From assembly GCA_050084515.1 (NCBI GenBank), contig CM114272.1, positions 4,278,001 through 4,342,000 on the forward strand: a stretch of DNA of 64,000 nt. The letters run 5' to 3'. Of this stretch, positions 21,385-35,400 are shown piece after piece (positions within the stretch are counted from its first letter, which is position 1; each line of letters starts with the position of its first letter). Both the position numbers and the translations under genes were made by a program. This DNA is from Blasia pusilla (lineage: Eukaryota > Marchantiophyta > Marchantiopsida > Blasiales). Below the pieces are notes generated by a model. That model was not told the DNA's origin and ran no database searches. It saw only the letters and a program-made list of their open reading frames with translations.

Positions 21385-24300
21385 CTACACGGTACCAATG
21401 ACGAGTTTTCCCGTTTTCTGATTGGCGAAGGACGGGTTTCTTCTCATGAGTTTGGAGCAAACGTTGACTCCTTCGCCAACACTTAGGAAAAACCACTCTG
21501 GACCTAGAAGATCTATAAACCCAGCTGATGCGAACTTCTCGATCACATCACCGACCGGATTGGAGATTGCCAGCTGCACAAGATAACAAATACATGTACC
21601 ATATATTAGTGAAAACTAAGAAGATCAACTAATGAATCACTTCTTGAAGAACAAAACAGAGAAACCTCATAGAGGTAGGGGTAAAATTCTCTATCGGTTC
21701 GAGCCTATAGTCAACCTAGGGGAGTAGTCTCGCGGCAACCCCAGAATCAAGACAATCCAGGAAGATCCGTTCCGTTCAACCCGAGTGTGGAAGGAAACCA
21801 AGGGCTAGTGACCATGGCACCATCGTCAACGCATGGGGACGCCGTCTTCATTTAAAACTACAAGCAGAAAGCTAGGTGGGATTATAGAACCTGAATGTCA
21901 CGTTTGCCCAAAGTTTGATACAGCGCTTCAAAGGCGTGGATCCCTGCTGTGTCGACATTCATCACAGCTGGATCACACATATATGACAGTGCCAATTCAT
22001 TAGTGTCTAGACTAGTTTTGATCAGCTGTAACGTCTAGATTCCTACTTATTCACGAAAACACATTGCAATGAACGGCTATTGTTCCTAAATGAGGCCAGC
22101 GTTAGAAAATACATGGAAAATGAGCTATAACTAGGATGGAGACGTGGAAACACTTACGAGACATCTCTACAATCACAAACTGGGTTGGAACCCCTCCGTT
22201 TTCCTCCACTTCATCCTCTGCTTCGTTCACGTATCTTTTTATCCTGCAGGGATCCCATGGGCTGATGTCAAAATAGTTTATTTCCCGATCCACGATTACT
22301 ATATGGAATGTCATATTATTAAACGAGTTCACCGGTTTAATATAAGAGATAGCGTCTATTCCAAGAAATAAGCAAATCAATGAACGAGAACACGGGGTGG
22401 AATGAATATTTTCTACAACCCATACCCTCATTTCGACCCAATGTTTTATATCGAAGTGCCAAGATGCAGACTATAGAGACTATTTTGAGTTTTTATGAAC
22501 GAGGGAGGGTCATTGACCCATGGACGGGTTTTGTATGCATCGAATCCTACCTCTCACGGATGTAGTTGGAGCTGGAGAAGTAGATGGCAGCGTCGACTTG
22601 CACGACGAGAATCCCCGGCGTGGTTGTTGCATCCGGGTACTGGTCGATATTGCGGTACATTGAGGTGCCGGGGATATTACCTAGCAAAGCTGTGTTCGGC
22701 CTCGCTACGTGGTAAAGGATTTTTCCGAAAGAAATGACTACCTGCAACCACAGGGCGTATCTAAAGTTTAGATCCACAGCATCTTTTCCACGTGCTTCAG
22801 ATTCCATGTGAGTGATCTCCTGGATCCGACCCGGATCGACCGGAGCGTGTTTCGCGACCAAAGAAAGCGTACCAGTTCGTTCCTACTCTCACATCTCCAC
22901 CGAATCTAGATTTGTACAGTCAATGAGATATATCTTGAGATCTAGAGAGTGGTGAGGAGATGATGTGAGTACGTACCGCCACTAGAAGACCGATTTCCAC
23001 GGAGACGAAGAAGACCCCAAAAAATGCTCCGGCAAGAACTAGGAAGTCAGCCTTGTCCGTCTTCCAGATCAGATACATACCCGGGAAGTCGATAAGGCCA
23101 AGGACGGCGGAGATGATGATCGCAGATAGAACGCAGTTTGGGGTGTAGTGGAACAAAGGTGTCAATAATAGGAGGGTGAAAAGCACCACAACGGCCATAA
23201 CAATATTGGCCATTGCCGTGTGGACCCCCGCCTGATAGTTTACAGCAGATCGGGAGATCGAACCTAAAAAATTTAGCAATCAGCCGTGGGTTAGATTCAG
23301 GGACTCCGTAACCTTCTATAGGTTAGGGAATAACAGCTATGCGTCAACTTCGCACGCAAATACGGGTTTGCGTCAGGAGCATGAAGTACGAGACACCAAT
23401 GATGTGCTCATGACTTGCGCTTTGCTGTCGTAGCTTTCAGACACAAATATTTAACGGACAGCCCAAAAATGCCACCTGAATTTCGAACTAAACTTGACTA
23501 TTAGGCTACTTACTGTCAAGAAATTTACTTGCAGCTCCCTGAGGAATCTCTCATTTGTAAATGCATCGAGGAGAATTTACTCCGAATTTCCAGATACCAC
23601 TGCGTCTGTACCTACTTGTTGTACGCATGTTTTACGATACGCAGTCCAAAGGTCGTGGCACGATGAGCTGTCCTTTGGCAATTGGTTCCAGTCAAAGATG
23701 AATTGGTGGGTGGAAGAAAGAAAACCTTGAGTCCTAAATTATATACCTGTAGTGACATAGCAAGAAGTGAAGGAGCCCAGAATGTTCATGGCTCCAACAG
23801 CAATCATCTCATTGTTTCCATCGATGTTATAGTCTTTCAATGCCCCAAACGTCCTCCCGATCGCTACTGCCTCCTGAGGAAACACCAAGACAGCCCGAAG
23901 GAAAAACTAATGAGCTTTGTATGCTGGATACTGTGAACATGGCATGCCCAACACAATACCATGAGATTTCCCGAAAAATGAATCAGAAGGGCTCGTGTTC
24001 ATTGAAAATCATAAATAACGTAACAAGTCTTCTCCACACGCCAGACTCGCAAGTGGTGATAGCAGGAATGACAATTTAATTACCGTCAATCCGACGAGAC
24101 CGGTGACAACCCCAACTCTAAATCCCACCGAAACCTGATCTCCGGACAAGTAAATCAATTCGATAGAAGGTGGATTGATTCCTTTTTTAATCTTGTTCAC
24201 GATATGGACATCACTTTTGTCAAGACGTGTGACGAATATAAACAGAGTTCCCAGAATCACTGAGAGCAAAGGCGCGACGGCTGCTACCCAGAAGAGCTTC

Positions 24301-26285
24301 TTCTTCCATTTGGCCTGGTAAATGTGCATTCACAATCGCAACATAAGTAAAGGCTGGGCTAAGGATGGACTTCTCTTTCTAGACGATCGAGCGTATTAGT
24401 AATAGATCACACCAAGTGATACGCATGCATATTCATGAATTAGTAGAATACACTGCCATTGAGACAAGAAATGAGTAGTGGGGAGGATATTTATATAAAT
24501 CAAAGCGAGTGGTCTTAGAGAGTGCAAGCGCGAAGCATCACAATCACTTGTTCTTACAAAATGTGAGCTTTAGAAGACCTCCCATGCTCTGAAAATGGAA
24601 AGCAGTAATAACGGGGATCGAGAAGACCTTCATGCACTAAAATGGACGTGACTGGAGTTCCCATCCAAGAAAAGATATGGGGCGATAGACTTACGATTTG
24701 CTTCGTAATTACGAGCAATATAAGAAAGAATAGCCCCAAGAAGATAGTCGGTACGTTCCACTGTCATTCAATTCAACAAAGAAAATGAGAAAACTGTTAA
24801 TCATTCAGGCTAATGATCTCAGTTCATATGCAGAAGGAGCAGAATATCCCAGCGGCTTATCAAGTATGGTCCGCATCGCATAGGAAAGAACCTGATCAAT
24901 ATTCGTCCACACAGATCTCATCACAGAGACGAAATCAGTGTTGGTGGTGAAATTTGATATTCCGAGCAGTCCTTTCAACTGCTGGAGAGTGATGGTCGTT
25001 GCCGCCCCGGCCATGAAACCAATGATCGCCGCATGAGGCAGAAAGTCTATTATGAATCCAAGCCTGCTCAGAGTCGATAACGATTCATTCAATTCGTTCA
25101 GAGCAGCTCGTAAATACGATCAGACCTATCTCTCCTAGAGCTAGTTGAACAAGATTCCTCACCTAAACAACACGCACGTACGTTCAACGAGGGAAACAAT
25201 GCAATTTTTGATCCGCTAATCGGTTTATCTGACTAAATCTTGACTCACGCACCTGAAGAAACCAAGGCCAGCTTGCACTACTCCAGAGAAGAACGTAGCT
25301 GTGAGAGCGAGTCGGAGGTATTCCTCCTTGTTCAGGATCGGATCAACCTGATCCTTGAGTAATTGGCCCAGCAGAATTGACACCACAGCAACGGGCCCGA
25401 TGGCAATATCCCTAGAGCTTCCGAACACGGCATAAACGAGTGGTGGTACAAAGCTAGAATCTGTGTGGCAAAATATGTCTATTTTTAGTTCATATACACG
25501 ATATGCTACTCCAAAATAGGTCTTATTTTCTTAACCTTACAGTAAGTGCCAGATTTCGTCTTCATTCAAATTCCAGAAAGCTAATAGCTTCGAAATCATA
25601 GGATCTACATTGATCTCTCCTGTGAGCTGGCTGAATGTGTCAGTTTGGCAAAGAGGCTGCGTGAGAAATTTATTACTTACATAGACCGTAGATGGGGTCC
25701 AGGTTTGCCAGTTTTGCATACCCGAGATCCTACAGAAAATAACGAGCGCTCATCAAGTCATTACTCGAAATGCTACAGCTGGTAAAGAAAAAACACGGCT
25801 AGAATGAAAGATCGGTGCTCGAACTAGGGTGAAATACCATATACTATCTTACCATACTTATGGTCAGTTTCTGATTCTGGATCCGTTATACAGACACTGG
25901 CATGAGCGCTAGACTAAGAACAATACTGATGAACTCGTACCTGTGGAACAGCAAGAATGGCTATCGTGATTCCAGCGACGACGTCACCCTTCAATTTCTC
26001 AATCGAATATTTTGGGAGCCAGTCGAAGATTGGACAAAAGAATGCGAGACCTAGCCACCATCTCTTCTTTCCTGAGTAACCCTTGAACTGGCGTAAGGGA
26101 TCATCTGAGAAGAATGTCTCTTTCACCACTTCTCGGATCTGAGTTCGAAGGCTTAAAGGAGCAGGAATGGCGACATTGTGAGACGAAGATCTATCACCAT
26201 CGTCGGGTGTCCAGATCCCAGTCTCTTCTGTCATTTGAGGTCGCAGATGCACACGCCCTGAGCTCTCCGAGCTAGAGTAATCCAT
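21385..26285 (-). CDS. SULTR: Sulfate transporter (SULTR/SulP family), copy A, 12 exons, 675 aa
   Basis: Predicted exons: 26285-25941, 25729-25681, 25460-25253, 25063-24892, 24760-24695, 24314-24084, 23873-23747, 23263-22977, 22741-22551, 22243-22158, 21967-21891, 21573-21385. All introns are GT-AG, and the joined frame is open for 675 codons. The SulP membrane domain runs from about residue 80 to 500: [61 protein letters not shown]-terminal STAS domain (about 515-640) contains [13 protein letters not shown]. Glu358 in EAVAIGRTF and Ser403-Arg404 in GSISRSAVN fall where Arabidopsis SULTR4;1 has its proton-coupling Glu and substrate-binding Ser-Arg. The motifs fit plant group 1/2 (high-affinity, plasma membrane, proton/sulfate symport) better than group 3. 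It is the last of three head-to-tail copies. Confidence 0.93.
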
Positions 26286-26298
26286 CTCGCGTCCGAGT

Positions 26299-27337
26299 CT
26301 GCGTGCGGAGATAGAAGCTCAGAGTCAAGATAAGAGTTCAGCGTCGAAGTCCTGGCACAAGGCCTACTTCTGTGCATGAAATTTGCCCATCCAAATTGAA
26401 ACTTGCATTGCTCTATGGGGATAGTAGCTGTATCTACCAAACTCTCTAATTTCGTGGAGTACATCCCATCCCGGCTGGGGCTTCCGTCAGCGGGGTCTGG
26501 CCCAAATCTGAAAGAACCCGCGGCCCATTCAGTGAGAAGTTATGCAGGAGATCCTATGCGCACGCAGGGCAACGTTCGTTTGTAGTACGTAAAATCTATC
26601 TCTTTGAGCAAAACTATCTACTTCCGTAGCAAACACACATTCTAAATCTTCTGATCAGTGAAGTGCCATGCCAAGGCATACACATTGAATTATGGGAGGT
26701 CATATGTGGTTCCGTTCACTGGGGGTGCCCGGTTGGTTCATTCAGCACTTGTCCTCTGCAAATTGTTTTCTCCTTGATAAAACTCGGCAGTTTGCACTGC
26801 TCCCGTAAGCACTTCAAATGCTGCAGCTCTTAAAACCCCAAGAGCCGGGAGTCCCTGTTATAGATTCATGCATCTAGCTCCACATGCGAGATAATTTAGA
26901 TATACCAGCTACATTAAATGCCAGATGGATATTAATCTAGGATACTAGATATGAACTTAACGCAGAACTGCAACTATCAACTTGAACCGTGTATAGCTTG
27001 TATGCCAAAGAGTCAAGATTAAAAAAATATTTAATTCGATACAACCGTCAATAATAGCTATGCTGGACTTAAAGGCGCATTCTCCTAATGATTCCGAACT
27101 CTCTGAGCTCCCAACTTCAATGAATATACGTGGCGAATCCAAGAAGATAAAGTCTGAGTCCATGAAAGAGCTTGATTCATACGTAGGGCGGTGTGGAATT
27201 GGACTCATGTAGATGTGTCAAGATACCAGCGCCTGAAATCTTTTTCTCGATTCCGATCGGCATCCTTTGAGTGTACATTACTGAGCATTGGAAAGTTAGT
27301 GTCAAGCAGAAGCGATGTAGATTTTGGACGGACATAC
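26299..27337 (-). other. Probable intron in the 5' leader of transporter A
   Basis: Just before the ATG of copy A the minus strand reads TATCTCCGCACGCAG and then ACTCGG, a good 3' splice site (AG at 26300-26299). About 1.04 kb upstream is GATCGTTTCAG followed by GTATGTCC, a strong 5' splice site (GT at 27337-27336). Copy C has a matching pair: GCACGCAG|AC just before its ATG and CTCCAG|GTACAT about 0.5 kb upstream. This implies a non-coding first exon. It is inferred from the sequence; transcript data would decide. Confidence 0.5.
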
Positions 27338-27724
27338 CTGAAACGATCCCGGCTCGACTAAACTCGCTCTTTATTTTAAAAAAGCGTATTAACTGGCCAG
27401 GTCGATATATATATTATCTCTCCCTGTTCCAACACATACTATCCGAAGCCAATGGCCTCGATATCCTGCCGGACTTCGATCGCAGTGCGCTCTGATCCAA
27501 AACCGATTGTCGCCAAGCTTGCGCTCAGGCGCTGCTCTCGAGGCCTCAGTCAAACACTAGATGAGGAACGAGGATGGGCCGAGAGTCCTCCTCGTCGCGT
27601 TTATGTACGCTGACACGTCGACCTTCCGGTCGCATCTACTACGAGGGTAGGGAGGGCTCTGTTTGCTTGCATGTGCCAACAGGACTGAGCTCATCATTCG
27701 GCTTCGCGCGGGCAATGCCCTAGC

Positions 27725-28085
27725 GACGTTCAAATTAAGCGAATGTCCTGCGGACCGTCGCGATGAGTGGCGCGGGAAACAGCGCGCGCCGACGGCTGGC
27801 TTCATTCCGGTTCATGCACCTGCCTCCCTCTTTGGCATGGGCTCCACCACATACAATCTCCACGTACTCTTGCGCGCACTCGCCTCCCGCTCCACCAATA
27901 GGGACGTATCTGGGATTAGTCCACTGGACGGGAGCGCTGCCAGACGCTCCCAACTCTTGCAAGAAAGTTGGCTACACTGCTACAGCACTCTAAATTTGGG
28001 CTCTCCGCAGTGAGCATGTACAGGATCATGGCATTCAGGTGCATGCACTTACCCACCTCCCGCCCCATTCCCGGACTCGTGCGTC
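27725..28085 (-). promoter_or_regulatory. Upstream conserved blocks of transporter A (two CATGCA cores)
   Basis: Two blocks, with CATGCAC at 27813 and 28042, recur upstream of copies B and C with similar flanks and similar spacing (229, 226 and 206 bp). The second block also shares AATTT, then CCGCAG, then a CATTCAG-type word before the core. CATGCA is the core of the plant RY/Sph element bound by B3-domain factors, but the match here could be fortuitous. The conserved spacing shows common descent of the upstream DNA. A regulatory role is inference. Confidence 0.5.
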
Positions 28086-28300
28086 GTCCGCCTTCGTGCT
28101 CTCGCTCCATACGCGGTCTTCCTTCCCTGACGCAACGCAGCACGGGATTCCAATGGAATTCCTCATCGGACGGGAAGAAATGCTGAGAGAGGGTAAGCTT
28201 TGCCTTGGCCCACCTCTATGTAACAATGCTTAGAAAATTCGAGAACAATTTGGATTGCAATTGTTGAGCGAATTACTTTAGAACAAGAATTCAATTCAGA

Positions 28301-28711
28301 TTGCTTTCAGAGAATCGCTGCGCGAACACTCTACTCCAATGCGAAAAAGAAAATGGAGATCACTCGTGCTCACTTCGACGTAACGATTCTCCACGATTCT
28401 GGAAGGCATCGCCTGTAGAACCGCCATCATTCTCCCTACTCACGTACGAGAGGGACGATATTGATTCGGAGTGCATATACCGATCAGTCGAAACATGCTT
28501 TACGGGGCTTGGGGGTTTTTTAAGAGACATCTCCTCTGCCGGTGGATCCATGGATCTGACTTTTGCTGTGTCCCAAAGCTGCCGGCTGAAGGAGGTCAAC
28601 AAGACGGAGGCTTGTAGCGGCTCCGTACAAGGGCATTACATCCAATCTCAAGTAGAAAAAGGGGAGGCACATCTTTGGGATTTGGTGATCCATCTCGGCC
28701 TGCCCCAGTAG
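28301..28711. other. Opposing small open frames, unidentified
   Basis: The plus strand is open for 136 codons (28301-28711). The minus strand has frames of 80 and 69 codons across the same stretch. The minus frame (28602-28360; STDRYMHSESISSLSYVSR) has the Ser-rich look of a real protein, but I see no domain and no matching sequence near copies B or C. I cannot choose a strand and do not call a gene. Confidence 0.25.
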
Positions 28712-28759
28712 CTCTCTGCCAGAGAACATAAAAGAAAATGCTAATAGGATATGAGTTGA

Positions 28760-31560
28760 GTCAACGGACTACTCCGTACAACAACAACACAACAGTGATC
28801 TTCTCTTAAACCGAGTACAGAATGCTTGAATCAGGTGGATACAAACTTCCAAAAACCATCATGGAATGATTTGTGATTGAGATGTAACCTCCATTGCTAA
28901 CCCTAATTTTTGGAGTGCTTAATTACTTCATGTCTTTGTTAATGTGGGGGTACGTTATCACCTTGAGAGAGGCACGAAATCAAATCATCATCCTTACATG
29001 TTGGGTGCTACCGGATTTCAAGGACGTCATTCTATCTCTATGTGACCTGATTCTTAAGACTTGGAGTATGTTAGTATCTGAGGGGTTAATCCACTCTCCA
29101 TTTTTTAAAGTTTTTTAAAGTTTTGGAGTTGTTGTTTCCGAGAATTTCATGCCCTTCTGTTGGATCGGTTGGGTAGTTTTTAGATAGATTTATAGGTTTA
29201 CCTCAAACACTAAGTAGCTTTAGTTACTCTAGGAGTTTTTCCACATGCTGGTAGGTTTAAGTAGATTCATTTTGATCCTTTTTTAGGCTTTCTTGAGTAA
29301 ATTTATTTCTTCATTTCTCACATTCATGAAGTCTGGAAAGTATTATGAACGCTATATAACTTCCATAATTACTTTTTATATGGTCGCTTAAACCAATGTA
29401 ATCCTTACATCATTTTGTTAAGGAATTATGCTAATGAGGAAGCCGAGATCCCCATTTATGAAGCAAACTTTAGCATCTAGAAGTAGCTTGGAGATAGAAT
29501 ACTGATGCCATTTCTGCTTTGGCTTTTTGTTTTAATAGGACTAAGTGGTAGAAGCTACCCAACCCATATGAATTTAAAGTAAAACTCAAAATTAATGAAT
29601 AGATTTCATTTATAGAGTACATGCCTATCCATTACTTTATGGTTGGACCTTACATAAGGCTTGCACAAACACACTTTCCCATTCTTATATTATGGGTTTT
29701 CAAATTTTCATGAGGGTTGCATAGTGTCATTCTCATATGTAAATATTTCATAGGTAATTAATGGGGAAGAATTTTTATATGGTTCCTAAGTTATGAAATC
29801 TCCTCCATTGACATGTCAACTACCTTGTGAAGAAAAGTATACAGGGCTGCTAGACATTGTTAAACATAGGATGCTCTCTAATCTTCAATCCAAGTCTGAT
29901 ATAGTAAGCCAAGGTGAACAAGAGCTACTCAACCGAATCCAACTTTGTGAATAACTAAGCTAGTTGGAAGATTGGTCAGTAAAGTTTAATTTATCCCAAG
30001 ACTTCCGTATATAGTTTTCCATAATAGTATGGCTTCATGAGTAGACATTTATGATATTCTTAAAATATGATTACCAAGTCTGATTACCAATTTTTGGTTA
30101 TAAATACAATGTATATATGGTTTCTAAGAGGTATATCCCTTGTAGAATGATGTTGGGAACAATAATTTCCATTTACCAAAGGGTAGGCACTACTTTTCAA
30201 CATTGCTTAGAAGCACATGATGTTTTATAATTCTAAGCAAGAGATGTAATGAATTTTTTTTCTAATTATTCAAAATGAAATAGTGTTTTATATAAAACAC
30301 TAATGAGATGGAAGTATCTACTTATGAAATGCACTCTTGAATTTAGGAGAGTACCTAGTATCCTCCATGAGTGAATATACTTCAATCATAATTTATGTTC
30401 GTTTACCAACTATAATGCATGTGCCATAATAGGGATCCACCTAGAAATAGCCCTCGTGGATGGCATAGGAGCCCGCGGAATGTCGTGGATAGGGAATAGT
30501 AGTCTATGCCCTATCACACAATTATATCATTTTAAAGATCGTTCTTATCATAGCACCCATATTTCATGGTGAGAAATAGTAACCATACTATTTTCTTAGG
30601 GATACTATTCTCTTAGGGGTCGAATGGATAGTTTGATAAGAGAAAACTTTAACAAAGTATGGAAGGTTTCCAATCTAGCCATAAGTCTGGATTGGGTCAT
30701 TACCAGCATATTAATATCATATTTCTGGAAGGGATATAGTAAATCTATATCTATATATAAATAGATAGATATAGAATGAGCACGACATTTTTACTATACA
30801 ACAACATGGCTGATTGAGGTGCTACACAAACAATTTTTATGAAAATGGGACCTAGTTGTTAGAGTTAGATACACCCCAAACTATTGGATGATTTCTTCTT
30901 AAGAAGTGAAACATTCTCAAAATGTGACAATCTATCTCTTAATGTGATGACTAACTAGAATGAGATAGGCACATAAGTTTAATAGTCCTTTATATAAAAC
31001 TCTATTGGTATGCTAAGTGTATGTGGGCTTACTCATTTTAATCATGGTTTCACTAAGGAGCATTGCTCAGTCTATAATTTCGCACACTCATCAACATGAG
31101 GACCATGTTTTACTCCTTATTTATAATCATACCCTCCGTTAGCTACATGTCTTGGAGTCTATATATAAAGAGATTTAAAGATTTGAATGCATTCCCTCAT
31201 CTTGATCATTTGAATTAAGGAAAGGAAAGTTTTAGTGAATTAGTCTTGTTCACTTGGGAGTTGTTCGTATCTTTTTTTTTCTCACAAAGTTACCCATTTA
31301 TTGCAATCTAATCTTCCCTTCTATCTGTCTAGAAACATCCCATGTAGGTGAGGAGCGTGGGAATGCTCCTCACCGGTTTCACAAAATGAAGCTTTGTGGA
31401 GCCCCCAAAGCTTAGTTGAGATACCTATTACAATGATCACTTTTGAAAAGATTTCTTAGTACTAATAGTGAAACTTTTGAAATCTCTTGTAACTAAATGC
31501 CTCCATCTCCCAATTCGAGGGTCTGCTTTTGTGGACGGCAATTCGAAGTGAGGCGCATAC
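28760..31560. other. AT-rich spacer between transporters A and B
   Basis: Markedly AT-rich, with no open frame of useful length and a low-complexity TATA/GATA stretch near 30733-30775. It contains a 10-bp hairpin (GGTGAGGAGC, 8-base loop, GCTCCTCACC) at 31347-31374. It probably consists of old, decayed repeats. Confidence 0.5.
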
Positions 31561-31599
31561 GGAGCTTCTTTGGAAGATACTAGTCCTCTGGAAAGCTGG

Positions 31600-31950
31600 T
31601 TACCGAGCGTAGGCTTTGAGTTTTAGGGCAATTTCAGGGGAATTCATTTCCACCTGTGAATATTCCATGTAATAACTCGAGTTTTCTGGGTCTGGTAAGT
31701 TGTCAATTCCCACAAGAGAACTTTGGCACCCAATAGGACCTGCAGCTCCGGCTCCCGAGGCAGCCAAGGATGCATCGGCCATGACACTTCCACCACCCAA
31801 TTGTTTTGCAACTCAGACCACACCTTGACGTGTGCGAATGGATTCAAGATTTAGGTACGCACCAACAATGTCACTTGAATCTCACAATTATTATGCAATT
31901 GAGTCCACACCTTAACTTGTGCAAATGAATTCAAGATTCACTTCAATTCA
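31600..31950. other. Short unidentified frames and an imperfect direct repeat
   Basis: Two overlapping minus-strand frames (31800-31600, 31847-31644) are open but match nothing I know. An imperfect direct repeat, ACACCTTGACGTGTGCGAAT near 31819 and ACACCTTAACTTGTGCAAAT near 31908, overlaps their upstream ends. No gene called. Confidence 0.3.
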
Positions 31951-32453
31951 CTGTTACACATTTGATTTGATTGTCTGCCTCCTTCCTCGATGTATTCACT
32001 TGAGGATGGAGTACAAAAATATTCCCTAGAGTAGAAAGTGTATGAAGACTATGGAACGATAATAGCTCATGGAGATTTTCTGCTGGAAAATAATCTGTCC
32101 ACACCAGGATCCAATAGTTTCGACTGATTTGAAATTTGGGCTTTTCGAGAAGAAAAGCCACATCTATACTCACACATACATACGTATGTGGAGGACTATC
32201 CAGAGGGGAATTTTATTTCTTTCTTGTTTGGGGTTTAGGCAATGAATTTTCTAAAGTCATCGACTAATCGACTAAGTCATTCATTGCATTACATTACAGG
32301 ATAGCTTAGTTTAGTTTAGGCCTCAATTAGTTATGAGTGTAGAGGTTGTCGTGTGGTCGAGGTGACCACAACATATGCGATTATGTACAGACATAGCTGC
32401 TCGTGAGAACGGACTTTAGTGAAGAAGATTCGCATTTCAAATACTGGGTCTGG

Positions 32454-35400
32454 CTACAGACCCAGAGTCAGGCGGGTTCCTAGTTTGAGTGGCGGCAACG
32501 AATGGCTTGTTCTTTTCATGACCTTGGAGCAAACATTTACTCCTTCCTCGACGCTTAGGAAGAACCATTCTGGCCCTAAAAGATCTATGAAGCCTGCAGT
32601 TGCGAACTTCATGATGACATCGCCGAGTGGGTTTGAGATTGCCAGCTGCACCAAGAAAATTTCGTACTTAGACGCACTGTAAGTAATTACAAAAAAAGGG
32701 AAAGAAATGCAGCCAAGCACTTGCGAACCCAAGTGTCATGGCTTAATAGCTTGAGAAAATGGTGATGCTTGATAGCTCGGGACGAAAATCTGGATTTTTT
32801 CTGTGATCTAGATGAAGAGATGTAGGAAAGGAAATTGACGAGGTGGCCTGGATAGAGGTTGAGTTTCGGAACCTGAATTTCTCGCTTGAAGAAAGCCTGC
32901 TGCAGTTCCTCGAAGGCATGGATCCCTGCTGTATCAATATTCATCACAGCTGGATCACATATTCACGGACACTTCATCAGCCTCGACTTTACTGTTCATC
33001 AATAGCAGTCCAATAGAAATTAATCCCTTGGACTTTCGGTTCAGATAGACGAGCAAGGAGAAAAAGATCGTAGTGTAGAGTTCGAGCACTTACGAGACAT
33101 CTCTATAATCACGAACTGGATTGGAACTCCACCGTTTTTCTCGATTTCATCCTCTGCTTCGTTGACATATCGTTTAATCCTGTAGTCAGTCGTTGGGTAA
33201 GTGTCCAGAAGAGCTGCTTTCTATTTTACAAAACCACTCTCATAAGAGATCGGAAGGAGAATCCCATCTTCGAAGCCGATTCGGTAAACGACATTCGTCC
33301 CGCAATCGGAATGCTTACCTATCACGGATGTAGTTGGCGCTGGAGAAGTAGATGGCAGCGTCGATTCGGACGATGAGGATTCCGGGTTTGGTCGATGCGA
33401 TGGGGTACTGGTTGACGTTGCGGTACATTGCAGTTCCGGGGATGTTACCCAGCAGCGCAGTCCTCGGCCTCGCTACGTGGTAAAGAATTTTTCCGAAAGA
33501 GATCACCACCTGATTCCTCAACCCCATTCCGAGCCCAGATTTTGGTTCATGCCACTTAAATCCACAGGAGGGAATGCAGATTCCCCCATCGAGCAGACCC
33601 GGATCACAAGGGGCATATATGCTTCATGACCAAAGAAAGCAATAAAATCTTCATTCGATGATGGATTGTGGATTTCGCACAGTTGACGAGACTGGGAAGA
33701 GGTACGTGAGGATATGCGGAAGACGTAGACTCACCGCCACCAGAAGACCGATTTCTACGGAGACGAAGAAGACACCGAAGAACGCTCCGACAAGAACCAG
33801 GAAGTCGGCCTTGTCTGTCTTCCAAATGAGGTACATCGCCCGGAAGTCAATGAGCCCGAGGACGGCGGAGATGATGATCGCAGACAGAATACAGTTGGGT
33901 GTGTAATGGAACCATGGCGTCAAAAAGAGGAGCGTCACGAGCACCACGATGGCCATGATGATATTCGCCATGGCCGTCTGGACGCCAGCCTGATAGTTCA
34001 CAGCAGATCGAGAGAGCGAGCCTGCAGCACCATCGCAGCCGACCAACCATTATCGAACCGATATGGATCCCGAGATTCCAAAAATCGTAGATTCCTCTCG
34101 CATCGCGTACTCAACTCCGCACGTACGCACACATGGCGGAACACGTCCACAGGGCGTTATATTACGGATCACTAAGCAGAGAGCCATACCTGACATAATT
34201 CAGTTTGGAAGGATCTTCTCACACAACGCAACCTTCCAACCTTCGAATCCCTTTTCTCCTGATTTAACTAGAAGCGAGCACTTGATGAAGCAGATAAATC
34301 CACTAGATTGCATGTTCTCAACTTTTCTTCTGCTTGGGTCCGTTAATAGAGAAGGTACGAAACGGCCTGTCCAAGGAAACATAGAAGGTTATCTATACTT
34401 TACCCGAAGTGACAAAGCAAGAAGTGAAGGAGCCAAAAATGTTCATGGCGCCAACTGCAATCATCTCATTGTTTCCGTCGATATTATAGTCTTTCAAGGC
34501 CCCAAATGTCCTTCCGATTGCCACTGCTTCCTGTGGAAACACCAAGGAAGTTTGTGAGTTGGGTTTAGAAGCCGAGACATATCATGAACACGATATTCGG
34601 AGGTCGAAGGCTATGGGAAACGCTGAATCATAACTGGTTACTTTTCATGGAAGCGATCTAACTACTTTATACCATCGAGATGATTATCTTCTCATGAGCT
34701 TTCACACATAGTGATAGCAGAAATGATAGTTGGATTACCGTCAATCCCACGAGACCAGTGATAACACCGACTTTGAATGCCTTTGGTGTCTTATCTCCGG
34801 ACAAGTAAATCTTTTGGATTGAAACTGGATTGATTCCGCTTTTGATGCTATTCACAATTTTGACATTGTGCTTGTCGATGCGTGTGACGTACACAAAAAG
34901 AGTCGCCAGAATTACTGATGCCAAAGGCGCGGAGGCCGCAATCCAGAAGTACTTCTTATTCCACTTAGGCTGTCCAGAACACATCAAGGAATTGTTCACT
35001 GCATGTCAGTTAAGACCAAGTTCACCACATTTTATCAATTGATCCATCAAAACGCTTACTGATAATAGTTTGACGCCACCTCATCTCACGTCCTAACGCG
35101 TTGCAAGGATGTTTTGAGCTATCGCCCATGATGAAGCCTTCGAAAGGCGTGTACGGAGGACTCACAGTCACCTCCCACCACGTTGAGATGAGATATCAGT
35201 TATTGGGAGGATGTATGTTAAGTGCATGTAATCGATCACGAAGAAAAGTAAGAGCTGAACATGAAGAAAAACTGTACCAGCATTCAGAGAGGAATGTATT
35301 TTATTCCCATAGCTATGTATCAACTCCAAAAGATGCTTAGGAAGAGTGTCAAGCAGACCAGAGTTGAGTGGACAAGAAAATGCTATCCGAGAAAAAGGTT

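Noticed and set aside
21685-21715. GGTTCGAGCC resembling a tRNA B box in an intron of transporter A
   Set aside because: I could not fold an acceptor stem or find an A box at the right distance.
28301-28711. 136-codon plus-strand frame upstream of transporter A
   Set aside because: It has no motif, the opposite strand is equally open, and it has no counterpart upstream of B or C. I listed it only as opposing frames.
33651-34557. Plus-strand open frames opposite transporter exons (also near 43465-43788 and 35261-35647)
   Set aside because: They are antisense shadows of conserved SULTR exons and run through the predicted introns without motifs of their own.
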